64,000 nt of DNA. It comes from an uncultured Erysipelotrichaceae bacterium (GTDB lineage: Bacteria > Bacillota_I > Bacilli_A > Erysipelotrichales > Erysipelotrichaceae). The stretch is taken from positions 1 to 64,000 of the forward strand of contig CADABS010000006.1 in assembly GCA_902786245.1 (NCBI GenBank). Reading direction: 5' to 3'. Shown in pieces: positions 55,161 to 62,974 of the stretch. Position numbers and translations under genes: made by a program. Below the pieces are notes generated by a model, which did not search any database, was not told where the DNA came from, and saw nothing but the letters and a program-made list of their open reading frames with translations. The number at the start of each line of letters is the position of its first letter. The stretch's first letter is position 1.

Positions 55161-55300
55161 AATCATGGCCCTCCGGTTCAGATATATAAACGATTCATCA
55201 ATATTATCTCACACCGGATAAACCATATATATTTTTTTCAGATTCATCATGCGCTTTTCTGATTCTGATGCGAATACATATATCAGAAAGGCGGTGCAAT

Positions 55301-56113
55301 ATGATAAATAAAAATCCTAGAGAGGAATACAGAAACCTGACCATCCGGAACAGTTTTATGTTCAATGCTGTGTTTTCGGATCACCGACTGCTCGCTGAGC
55401 TTCTTGCCCGGATCCTGCCCCAGGAACATCTCGACCCCAACGGCATTATCATCAGGGAAAAGGATGACAAACAGTACATCCAGGCAAGAGGAGTACGCTA
55501 TGACGTATACCTCAGCAGCGGCACACATCTGTTCGATGTAGAACTGCAGATTGAACAGGACAGATTCCTGTTTGACAGAGCTGTGTACAATGCCTCCGCA
55601 ATGATTCAGTCGCAGGTTCATCCCGGAACGGACAGTTATGAACTGACATTCAAAACATACGTAATATTTATCTGTGCTTTCGATGTCAACCGTGGAAGAA
55701 GACTGAGACATTTCACGTTCAAAGATGATGAAGGAAAGAACTCATTTGACAAGGTCAATATCATCATGATCGGCTGTGTATCAAAAGAAAACGATAATGA
55801 ACAGCTGAAAACATTCGCGGACTACATCATGGATCCCGCAAAAATGCCAGATGATCCGTTCATCCGCGAAATCGAACATGGTGTAGAATTAAAGCGGAAA
55901 GATCCGGAAAGCGAGAAATCATATATGGATTGGATGTATGAGCGGATGAAAGCTGTCAGAGAAACAAGAATAAGGGACGTGCAGACAATGTATGAAATCC
56001 TGATGGAAGATGGATATACCCATGAAAAGGCTGTCAGCCGGATTTCCGGCAAGTTTGAAATTACACCTGCTGCGATTGAAAAAATGCTTGCGGAATCTGA
56101 AGATAACAGATGA
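55301..56113 (+). CDS. Rpn-family PD-(D/E)XK nuclease (recombination-promoting/putative transposase)
   Basis: A 270-aa protein. N-terminal NSFMFNAVFSDHRLLAELLARILP, core EVxxQ-like VELQIEQDRFLFDRAVYNAS, typical of Rpn/T31 PD-(D/E)XK proteins (IPR010106-like), with the VRYDVYLSSGTHLFDVELQ metal/nuclease site (D and ExQ). It could promote recombination or act in defence. ATG 55301 is preferred (AGGCGG SD), 33 bases into the open frame. Followed by a good terminator at 56119-56150. Related stub at 49613. Confidence 0.88.
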   Translation: MINKNPREEYRNLTIRNSFMFNAVFSDHRLLAELLARILPQEHLDPNGIIIREKDDKQYIQARGVRYDVYLSSGTHLFDVELQIEQDRFLFDRAVYNASAMIQSQVHPGTDSYELTFKTYVIFICAFDVNRGRRLRHFTFKDDEGKNSFDKVNIIMIGCVSKENDNEQLKTFADYIMDPAKMPDDPFIREIEHGVELKRKDPESEKSYMDWMYERMKAVRETRIRDVQTMYEILMEDGYTHEKAVSRISGKFEITPAAIEKMLAESEDNR

Positions 56114-56118
56114 ACCGG

Positions 56119-56150
56119 AAAGTCTGAAATTCCATCAGACTTTTCTTTTT
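56119..56150 (+). terminator. Terminator of the Rpn gene
   Basis: AAAGTCTGA/TCAGACTTT stem followed by TCTTTTT. Confidence 0.8.
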
Positions 56151-56244
56151 GCTTTATCCCGTTAAATCATTGAAATATTGTTATTGGTCTGCCGGGATGA
56201 ATATGATAGAATAAACACATTATCAGCAGAAAGAAGAACCGATT

Positions 56245-57255
56245 ATGGACATTCAGATCCCTGTAAACTATGATCCTGTATTATCCGTCAGAGAAACGCA
56301 GGAAGCGATCAAATACATTCGCGATACCTTTCAGAAAGAAATAGGCAGAGAACTCGGGCTTTCCAGAATCAGCGCACCGCTGTTTGTACCGAGAAGCTCT
56401 GGTCTCAACGACAACCTGAACGGCATCGAACGGCCGGTTTCCTTCGATATTCAGGAAATGTCCGGCGAGCGCATCGAAGTCGTGCAGTCGCTTGCCAAAT
56501 GGAAAAGATATGCACTGAAGAAATACGGCTTTCAGATTCATGAAGGACTCTATACCAACATGAACGCCATCCGCCGGGATGAGCTTCTTGACAATCTCCA
56601 TTCCGTCTACGTTGACCAGTGGGACTGGGAAAAAGTCATTGCCAAAGAAGAAAGAACGACAGAGACATTGAAAGAAACCGCCCGGGAAATCTTCAAGGTC
56701 ATCAAGCATATGGAACATGAAGTCTGGTATAAATACCCCCAGGCTGTCTGCCATCTGGCGGATGATGTTTTCTTCATCACCTCCCAGGAACTGGAGGACA
56801 TGTATCCTGATCTGACACCGAAGGAAAGAGAAAACGCAATCACAAGAGAAAAGAAATGCGTATTCATCACCGAGATCGGCAAGCCGCTGAAGAGAAGCGG
56901 ACGTTCCCATGACGGCAGAGCGCCGGACTATGATGACTGGGACTACAACGGCGATATGCTGTTCTGGCTGCCGTCTCTGGAAAAGGCCCTTGAAATCACT
57001 TCCATGGGCATCCGGGTCGATGAAAACTCGATCGTATCCCAGTGCAGAGCAGCCAACTGCGAAGGAAGACTGGTTCTTCCCTATCACCAGATGATCCAGA
57101 AGAAGCAGCTGCCTTACACGATCGGCGGCGGTATCGGACAGTCGAGACTGTGCATGTTACTGCTGAATAAAGCACATATCGGCGAAGTACAGGCATCGAT
57201 CTGGCCGCAGGAAATGATTGATATCTGTGAAGCAAATCATATGCCGTTACTCTAG
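56245..57255 (+). CDS. asnA: Aspartate-ammonia ligase
   Basis: A 336-aa class II synthetase-fold enzyme making asparagine from aspartate, ammonia and ATP. It has [52 protein letters not shown] and [16 protein letters not shown]. Length fits AsnA. No T-box was seen upstream. A terminator follows at 57254-57278. Confidence 0.97.
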   Translation: MDIQIPVNYDPVLSVRETQEAIKYIRDTFQKEIGRELGLSRISAPLFVPRSSGLNDNLNGIERPVSFDIQEMSGERIEVVQSLAKWKRYALKKYGFQIHEGLYTNMNAIRRDELLDNLHSVYVDQWDWEKVIAKEERTTETLKETAREIFKVIKHMEHEVWYKYPQAVCHLADDVFFITSQELEDMYPDLTPKERENAITREKKCVFITEIGKPLKRSGRSHDGRAPDYDDWDYNGDMLFWLPSLEKALEITSMGIRVDENSIVSQCRAANCEGRLVLPYHQMIQKKQLPYTIGGGIGQSRLCMLLLNKAHIGEVQASIWPQEMIDICEANHMPLL

Positions 57256-57278
57256 GATGCCTTCATGGTATCCTTTTT
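57254..57278 (+). terminator. Terminator of asnA
   Basis: AGGAT-GCC/GGTATCCT stem and TTTTT, starting at the stop of asnA. Confidence 0.75.
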
Positions 57279-57296
57279 ATCAATGGAGGTCGGTCC

Positions 57297-59066
57297 ATGA
57301 CAAGAACAAAAGAAAAACAATACTCAACCGGGGAGCTGCTGAAACGGTTCTCTCCGTACCTGTTTAAGTATAAGAAAATGCTGGTATTCGATCTGTGCTG
57401 CGCCGCACTGACAACACTGTGCGACATTACGCTGCCCCGGATCATGTCTGCCCTGACGAATACCGCAATGAATAACGCAGCCGCCCTGACCGTTTCTCTG
57501 GTACTGAAGCTGGCAGGTCTGTATGCCGTTCTCCGCCTGATCGATGCGGCAGCCTATTTCTATATGAGTTCCCAGGGGCATATCATGGGTGTTCACATCG
57601 AAACAGACATGCGTACGGACGCATTCGATCACCTTGAACGTCTGTCAGACAGCTACTATGCCAATACCAAGATCGGCCAGGTCATGGGCAGAATTACAAG
57701 CGACCTGTTCGATGTCACGGAATTTGCGCATCATTGTCCTGAAGAATTCTTCATTGCCGGAATCAAGATCCTTGTTTCATTTATCATCCTGAGCCAGGCA
57801 AGCATTACTCTGACACTGATCATCTTTGCGTGTATTCCGGTGATGCTGATTGTTTCCATCAAGCTCAACCACCGTTTCCGCAAAGCAACCAAGGAACAGC
57901 GCCGTCAGATCGGTGAACTGAATGCAAGAGTCGAAGATTCACTGCTCGGTGAGAAAGTCGTCAAGGCATTCACGGCGGAAGAGATGGAAATTGCCAAATT
58001 CAACGAAGGCAACCAGAAGTTCAAAGCCATCAAAACCGAGCGCTACTATGCCATGGCCAATTACAGCATGTCCACCCGACTGTTTGACGGACTCATGTAT
58101 GTCACGACGATCATCGCCGGCGGACTGTTCCTGGTCAGCGGCCGGATCAATGCCGGAGACCTGGTCGCATATATCCTGTATGTCACGACCCTGATTGCGA
58201 CCATCCGCCGTATCGTTGAATTCGCCGAACAATTCTCTTCCGGCATTACCGGTATCGAGCGTTTCCTGGAAATCATGGATACCCCGATCGACATCAAAGA
58301 CGCAGAAGATGCCGTACCTCTGGAAGTCAAAGACGGACATATCGTCTTCGACCATGTCACCTTCGAATATCCCGATGACCATAACCGGGTCCTGCATGAT
58401 CTGTGCCTGGATATCAAACCCGGCGAAAACCTGGCGCTTGTCGGTGAAAGCGGCGGCGGAAAGACGACCCTTGCGTCTCTGATTCCGCGTTTCTATGACA
58501 CAACTTCCGGAAATATTCTGATTGATGATCAGAATATCCGTCAGGTAACACTGAAGAGCCTGCGCTCTGCCATCGGCATCGTCCAGCAGGATGTATATCT
58601 GTTCTCCGGAACGGTTGCGGAAAACATCGCTTATGGCAAACCAGACGCAACCCGGGAAGAAATCATCCATGCCGCAAAGCTTGCCGGTGCGGATGCGTTC
58701 ATCAATGAACTCAAAGACGGATATGATTCCTATGTCGGCGAAAGAGGCGTCAAGCTCTCCGGCGGACAGAAGCAGCGCATTTCCATTGCCCGGGTATTCC
58801 TCAAGAATCCGCCCATCCTGCTGCTGGATGAAGCGACCAGTGCACTGGACAACGAAAGCGAAATTCTCATTGAGCAGAGTCTGGCAGACCTCTCGGTCGG
58901 CCGCACGACCCTGACGATTGCCCACAGACTCACGACCATCCGCAATGCGGACAGAATCATCGTTCTGGGTAAAAACGGCATTGAAGAAGAAGGCAATCAC
59001 GAACAGCTGCTCGCCAATAAAGGTACCTATTACCGGCTTTGGAACGGTATTTCCCGCAATGCCTGA
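57297..59066 (+). CDS. ABC-type exporter, ATPase fused to permease
   Basis: A 589-aa half-transporter. Residues 1-320 are a six-helix transmembrane domain, residues about 345-589 the ATPase: GESGGGKTTLASLI (Walker A), LSGGQKQRISIARVFL (signature), ILLLDEATSALD (Walker B) and IAHRLTTIRNADRI (H-loop). Probably homodimeric MdlB/LmrA-like; the substrate is unknown. SD GGAGG. A long imperfect inverted repeat lies at 59177-59226. Confidence 0.94.
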   Translation: MTRTKEKQYSTGELLKRFSPYLFKYKKMLVFDLCCAALTTLCDITLPRIMSALTNTAMNNAAALTVSLVLKLAGLYAVLRLIDAAAYFYMSSQGHIMGVHIETDMRTDAFDHLERLSDSYYANTKIGQVMGRITSDLFDVTEFAHHCPEEFFIAGIKILVSFIILSQASITLTLIIFACIPVMLIVSIKLNHRFRKATKEQRRQIGELNARVEDSLLGEKVVKAFTAEEMEIAKFNEGNQKFKAIKTERYYAMANYSMSTRLFDGLMYVTTIIAGGLFLVSGRINAGDLVAYILYVTTLIATIRRIVEFAEQFSSGITGIERFLEIMDTPIDIKDAEDAVPLEVKDGHIVFDHVTFEYPDDHNRVLHDLCLDIKPGENLALVGESGGGKTTLASLIPRFYDTTSGNILIDDQNIRQVTLKSLRSAIGIVQQDVYLFSGTVAENIAYGKPDATREEIIHAAKLAGADAFINELKDGYDSYVGERGVKLSGGQKQRISIARVFLKNPPILLLDEATSALDNESEILIEQSLADLSVGRTTLTIAHRLTTIRNADRIIVLGKNGIEEEGNHEQLLANKGTYYRLWNGISRNA

Positions 59067-59176
59067 TCTGAATATACAAATCCCCGCAATCCAGGTTTCA
59101 TGGCTGTGCCTGCGGAAGAACCCCTCTGCTGCAGCACAGACGCAATAACTCAAAAAGATACCGAAGAACAGGAAAT

Positions 59177-59226
59177 GAAAGCAGTATTTCAAGAACTGTG
59201 AAAACAGCTTTGAAGTACTGCTTTTC
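59177..59226. terminator. Long imperfect inverted repeat between the ABC gene and the RT gene
   Basis: GAAAGCAGTA-TTCAAG ... CTTTGAA-TACTGCTTTTC, about 17 paired bases with small mismatches, ending in TTTTC on the plus strand. It may terminate the ABC transcript and, on the minus strand, the RT transcript. Confidence 0.55.
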
Positions 59227-59250
59227 ATATATTGATTCGTTCTCTGTCAT

Positions 59251-59268
59251 ACCGCAGAGAGCTGCGGT
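59251..59268 (-). other. Hairpin downstream of the reverse transcriptase gene
   Basis: A perfect ACCGCAG/CTGCGGT stem with a 4-base loop, 55 bases past the RT stop. No T-run follows on the minus strand, so a structured 3' RNA is an alternative to termination. Confidence 0.4.
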
Positions 59269-59322
59269 GCTGTGCAGTTCTTTTGCGGCTGAATTATATC
59301 GCCGTCATCCCGGCCTGCAGCT

Positions 59323-60540
59323 TTATGATTCTTCAGCCAGTTTCCGGCTGTCTTCCTTCCAGCGGTAATACTCTGCCACCAAAGGCGTATAGCCCAGTTT
59401 CTTCAGGTGTTCATATGTGATGGCATAGTTTCCTTTATTGTGCTTTCCTGTCTTCAGATACCGCAGATACCGGATCATGCATGTATCGATTTCGTGCAGC
59501 CCATCTGTCCTTGTCAGCAGCGGAAAATAGAACCGGGTCCAGGTAAAACTGCCCGATCCGCTGAGATCATAGAATATACTGTCAAAAGAACGGATCATGG
59601 AACGCGCAGCCGCATCATAGGACGAATGATTCTGTTTCCGCCTGCGCCAGAACTTCTTTGCTTTCCTTCTGATCTTCCGCTTCATTTTTTCCACTGTACT
59701 CTGCGCAAGATCAATTTCTCCCCGCTCATAGCGAAAACCGAGAAACTCCCATGGTTCACCCGGTTCTGATATTTTCTGTTTTTCTTCATTCAGAATCAGA
59801 CCCATCTGCCCCAGATAATCTGTGATCTCCTGCAGACATGTATTCATTTCTTCTTCGGTATCGAAGAAAAGAATCATGTCATCGGAATAGCGGAAATACG
59901 GAATGCCTTTTTCTTCCATCTGCCGGTCCATCTCTGTCAGATATACATCTGCCAGGAAGCCGGATATTGGCACACCTGCCATGGCGCCTCTTTTTTCATT
60001 GATGATCTGTCCTTCCCAAATGCACGCATCCTGTTCCAGCAGATCCCGGAAAAACATGTACAGTTTTTCATCCTGTGCAAATACGTTCTTCAGCTGAGAA
60101 AGCAGTATATCCGTATGTATGGAATTGAAATAATCATGAATATCCAGTTTCAGCACATATTTCCTGTCAATATCACGGATCATGCGTATGTCGCGGAACG
60201 CTGATCCTGCATGTCTGTCTCTGCGGAACGAATACAGATGATCTGAAAAATACGGATCAAAGATATACAGCTGCCATGCCAGCATTTTCAGGATCCATGT
60301 TTCATCGCTGCTGTAGCAGTACACTGTTCTTTTCTTCTGCGAACTCCGCTTGGCGATCATCCTTTTCTGCGGCAGGGAAAAATGCATATTGTCCTGAAAC
60401 GCAAGATACCGTTTTTCCGCAATGAAAGCATCCAGCTCTTCCGATTCCGCTTTGGACAGCTGGTTTCTTTCTGTTTTACAGGCACGGAAGTCATTCCATG
60501 CGTTTTGATCTGTCAGGATATCCAGCAGTGAATGCATCAT
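59323..60540 (-). CDS. Stand-alone reverse transcriptase
   Basis: A 405-aa RT (about 435 if an unsupported 30-codon extension is used). Palm motifs: KLDIHDYFNSI (domain 3), GVPISGFLADVYL (domain 4), FRYSDDMILFF (catalytic YSDD, domain 5), and NEEKQKISEPGEPWEFLGFR (domains 6-7). The thumb-like C-terminus has FTWTRFYFPLLTRTDG and YLRYLKTGKHNKGNY. There is no maturase X or HNH endonuclease, so it is not a full group II intron protein, and I find no retron NAxxH/VTG motif. It best fits an unclassified, possibly defence-type RT. It lies 13 bases behind the inverted-repeat RNA (60554-60685). No SD. Confidence 0.85.
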   Translation of the reverse strand: MMHSLLDILTDQNAWNDFRACKTERNQLSKAESEELDAFIAEKRYLAFQDNMHFSLPQKRMIAKRSSQKKRTVYCYSSDETWILKMLAWQLYIFDPYFSDHLYSFRRDRHAGSAFRDIRMIRDIDRKYVLKLDIHDYFNSIHTDILLSQLKNVFAQDEKLYMFFRDLLEQDACIWEGQIINEKRGAMAGVPISGFLADVYLTEMDRQMEEKGIPYFRYSDDMILFFDTEEEMNTCLQEITDYLGQMGLILNEEKQKISEPGEPWEFLGFRYERGEIDLAQSTVEKMKRKIRRKAKKFWRRRKQNHSSYDAAARSMIRSFDSIFYDLSGSGSFTWTRFYFPLLTRTDGLHEIDTCMIRYLRYLKTGKHNKGNYAITYEHLKKLGYTPLVAEYYRWKEDSRKLAEES

Positions 60541-60553
60541 GTCAAAGAAAAAA

Positions 60554-60685
60554 AGGAAAGAGAAATTGCTTTGAAGTAAGCTGTGCTTCCGATACCGGCA
60601 GGTACGTGACCGGACTGCCCGCAAAGCCATACCATGCGGTCACGCTGCAGCCGCCGCAGGCGCGTTATACGCTTTTCTCTTTCCT
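60554..60685 (-). ncRNA. Candidate structured RNA upstream of the RT gene (12-bp inverted-repeat bounded)
   Basis: On the minus strand the 132-nt stretch starts AGGAAAGAGAAA (60685-60674) and ends TTTCTCTTTCCT (60565-60554), a perfect 12-bp terminal stem like a retron a1/a2 pair. Inside: AGC follows a1 directly; the hairpins GCGT-ATA-ACGC (60662-60672), CTGC/GCAG (60645-60659) and an 8-bp CGTGACCG/CGGTCACG stem (60605-60612 with 60637-60644). It lies 11 bases past the 60697 gene stop. A T-run follows the second arm (60541-60553), so a terminator with a large loop is the alternative reading. Confidence 0.55.
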
Positions 60686-60696
60686 GATCAATGCGG

Positions 60697-61224
60697 CTAC
60701 AGATACTTATGGAGCCGCTGCGAAATGTATTCCGGACGATTCGGATAATGTTCAATAAAATTGATGAAGGTGATACCGTTCTTCTGCGCTTCTTCTTTGC
60801 TCCAGCGGTATTCCCGGTGCGAAGCTGTTGTCTTTCCGATCAGCATCATGATCAGTTTCGGCTTTTCTCCGTCACAGACAACAATGGAATAATCCATAAA
60901 TCTGCCTGTACCGCCGAAGGTTCTCGGCGATACATTTTCACGGACCGTGTACTGCGGGAATTCATCTGCCAGCACCTCCAGAATTCTCTGCCGGCATGTC
61001 TTTCCGTCATTCATCGGCGTATACATGGACGGTGTTTCACTGTTCTCCTGTGCAGCAGGCTGGCTGCTGAGTTCATCGACGTAGTTTTTCAGTTCTCCTG
61101 CATGTTCCTGAATCGTATCCTTCAGGGAATTGAACAGAGCAGATGCTTTTTCCTTGTTTTCGTCACTGACTGCTTCTTTCAGTGCTTCAGCGCCTTCTTT
61201 GAGAAGTTTATCAAAAAGTCCCAT
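60697..61224 (-). CDS. Conserved-looking hypothetical protein, unknown function
   Basis: A 175-aa soluble protein. The N-terminal 60 residues are a charged helix (DKLLKEGAEALKEAVSDENK), the C-terminal half has RQRILEVLADEFPQYTVREN and MDYSIVVCDGEKPKLIMMLI, which hints at a small nuclease-like or NTF2-like alpha/beta fold, but I cannot assign it. SD AAGGAG. Directly upstream of the RNA element and RT on the same strand, so it may be a partner or just a neighbour. Confidence 0.75.
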   Translation of the reverse strand: MGLFDKLLKEGAEALKEAVSDENKEKASALFNSLKDTIQEHAGELKNYVDELSSQPAAQENSETPSMYTPMNDGKTCRQRILEVLADEFPQYTVRENVSPRTFGGTGRFMDYSIVVCDGEKPKLIMMLIGKTTASHREYRWSKEEAQKNGITFINFIEHYPNRPEYISQRLHKYL

Positions 61225-61318
61225 GGTTCTCCTTCCCGGCGTATGCCTGATGAATTATTATCTTTCAAAGGGATCTCTGTCTGTTTTCATTATACATGAA
61301 TCATGCATGCACTCAACA

Positions 61319-61342
61319 GAAAAGACGGATCTTCCGGTCCGC
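61319..61342 (-). terminator. Hairpin after the aldo/keto reductase gene
   Basis: GGCGGAC/GATCCGTC imperfect stem followed on the minus strand by TTTTC, just past the stop at 61343. Confidence 0.55.
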
Positions 61343-62533
61343 CTAGTCTTTCATATGCAGTGCTTCTTCGATTTCATCGCCTCTCTGTTTTTTCGTGACC
61401 GACCATTTCGGTCCGTTCGCGTACATTTCTGTCAGTTCCATCAGTGCTTTCGGCACATCGATCGACTGCGGACATGCATGAGTACACTGGCCGCACTGGA
61501 TGCAGGCAGACGGCAGCTTGTCCTGGTCCAGCGCATCCAGACGCATACCGACGATTGCGCCGGCTGAATACTTATAGTCGTTATAGCAGGAAAGCAGATA
61601 CGGAATATTCAGTCCCATCGGACATCCGTCGCAGCAGTACCGGCAGGCAGTGCACGGAACACCGGATTTCAGACTCTCTGCGATCTCAGACAATGTATTC
61701 CGTTCTTCTTCACTGAGCGGCACATGTTCTTTGAATGTCTTCAGGTTGTCTTCCACCTGGGATACTTCATTCATACCCGAAAGAATGACTTTGATATTGG
61801 GCAGATCCTGCAGGAAACGGAAGGCATAGGACGCATCCGATGCCGTATCGCTGAACTTCTTCAGCTTCGCCGACTGTTCCTCTCTGAGAACTGCCAGCTT
61901 TCCGCCGCGGCACGGCTCCATGACCCATACACCCAGTCCGTGCTTTGTGATGATGTCATACTTTCTCTTTGCGTCCTGCAGCGTCCAGTCGAGGTAGTTG
62001 CACTGGATCTGCACAAACTCAAAGACGCCTTCATACCTGGTCAGGAATTCTTCCAGAAGGTCCGGGCCGCCATGGAACGAGAAGCCGAGATGTCTGATCT
62101 TCCCTTCTTCTTTCATTTTCAGAATGTCCGGGATGATATGGTATTCTTCGCTTTCATAGATTTTGACAGACCATTCCGTGATGTTGTGGAACAGATAGAA
62201 ATCAAAGTAATCTGTTTCGCATTTCTGCAGAGACAGATTGAACAGTGCGATATTGTCGACCGGTCCGTTCAGCGAATGGCCGGGGAACTTATCCGCAATA
62301 TAGTAGCTGTCCCGCGGATACTTCTTCAATGCCTTTGTCATCGCAATTTCCGACTTTCCGCCAAGGTACGGATATGCCGTATCGAAGTAGTTGACACCGC
62401 TGGCAATCGCAAGATCAAACATTTTCTGTACTTTATCCTGGTCGATCTCACCGGTTGCGGGATCCGTCGCAAAACGCATGCAGCCGAATCCCAGCCGGGA
62501 TAATTTCAATCCGTGAAAATCACTGTATATCAT
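61343..62533 (-). CDS. Aldo/keto reductase with C-terminal ferredoxin-like domain
   Basis: A 396-aa protein. Residues 1-290 are an aldo/keto reductase barrel (RLGFGCMRFATDP, NYFDTAYPYLGGKSE, YFDFYLFHNI). The C-terminal 100 residues carry two Cys clusters, CTACRYCCDGCP and CIQCGQCTHACPQSI, for [4Fe-4S] binding. This is the Fe-S aldo/keto reductase type common in anaerobic Bacillota; substrate not known. ATG 62533 fits AGGAGGAG. Confidence 0.93.
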   Translation of the reverse strand: MIYSDFHGLKLSRLGFGCMRFATDPATGEIDQDKVQKMFDLAIASGVNYFDTAYPYLGGKSEIAMTKALKKYPRDSYYIADKFPGHSLNGPVDNIALFNLSLQKCETDYFDFYLFHNITEWSVKIYESEEYHIIPDILKMKEEGKIRHLGFSFHGGPDLLEEFLTRYEGVFEFVQIQCNYLDWTLQDAKRKYDIITKHGLGVWVMEPCRGGKLAVLREEQSAKLKKFSDTASDASYAFRFLQDLPNIKVILSGMNEVSQVEDNLKTFKEHVPLSEEERNTLSEIAESLKSGVPCTACRYCCDGCPMGLNIPYLLSCYNDYKYSAGAIVGMRLDALDQDKLPSACIQCGQCTHACPQSIDVPKALMELTEMYANGPKWSVTKKQRGDEIEEALHMKD

Positions 62534-62671
62534 ATGCTCTCCTCCTGTCATTCCTGTATTTCTATTTTACTATGTACCGGGTTTCCATGAACATACATGC
62601 ATCTATATTTTTTCACTTACTATATTGCATTACATAATAGTATATGATACATTGTACATGGAGGTAATGAC

Positions 62672-62974
62672 ATGGACGCGCAATTCAAAAAAGGTGTATT
62701 GGAACTCTGTGTACTCTCCCAGCTGAAAGAACAGGACCGGTACGGATATGAACTGACCGAAAGAATATCCAAAGAACTGTCCGTTACCGCCGGAACCCTG
62801 TATCTGATTCTGAAGCGGCTGAAAGACAGCGGATATGTGGAGACCTATCTGATGGAATCCACCGGCGGACCGGCAAGAAAGTATTATCATCTGACCGAGC
62901 AGGGAGAAAACTACAGAAAGAATCAAAAGCAGGAATGGCTTGCATTTGTTGAGAAAGCGGGGAAACTGATATGA
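62672..62974 (+). CDS. PadR-family regulator
   Basis: A 100-aa winged-helix PadR protein (KGVLELCVLSQLKEQDRYGYELTERI, then TLYLILKRLKDSGYVETYLM, and the GGPARKYYHLTEQG wing). It has a good SD and overlaps the next gene by 4 bases (ATGA). It is the usual regulator of HAAS/DUF4097 envelope-stress operons. Possible operator: ATGATACATTGTACAT just upstream (62642-62657). Confidence 0.93.
   Translation: MDAQFKKGVLELCVLSQLKEQDRYGYELTERISKELSVTAGTLYLILKRLKDSGYVETYLMESTGGPARKYYHLTEQGENYRKNQKQEWLAFVEKAGKLI

Noticed and set aside
60541-60630. 30-codon N-terminal extension of the RT starting at 60630
   Set aside because: It starts inside the proposed RNA element, has no SD and no homology to RT N-termini. 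The MM at 60540 fits the visible RT domain start, but this too lacks an SD.
59323-60685. Canonical retron or group II intron
   Set aside because: No NAxxH or VTG retron motifs, no maturase X or HNH domain, and no group II domain V/VI seen around the gene. The upstream RNA resembles retron a1/a2 only in layout, so I keep it as a candidate, not a retron call.
59067-60700. Diversity-generating retroelement
   Set aside because: No TR/VR repeat pair or target C-type lectin gene visible near the RT.
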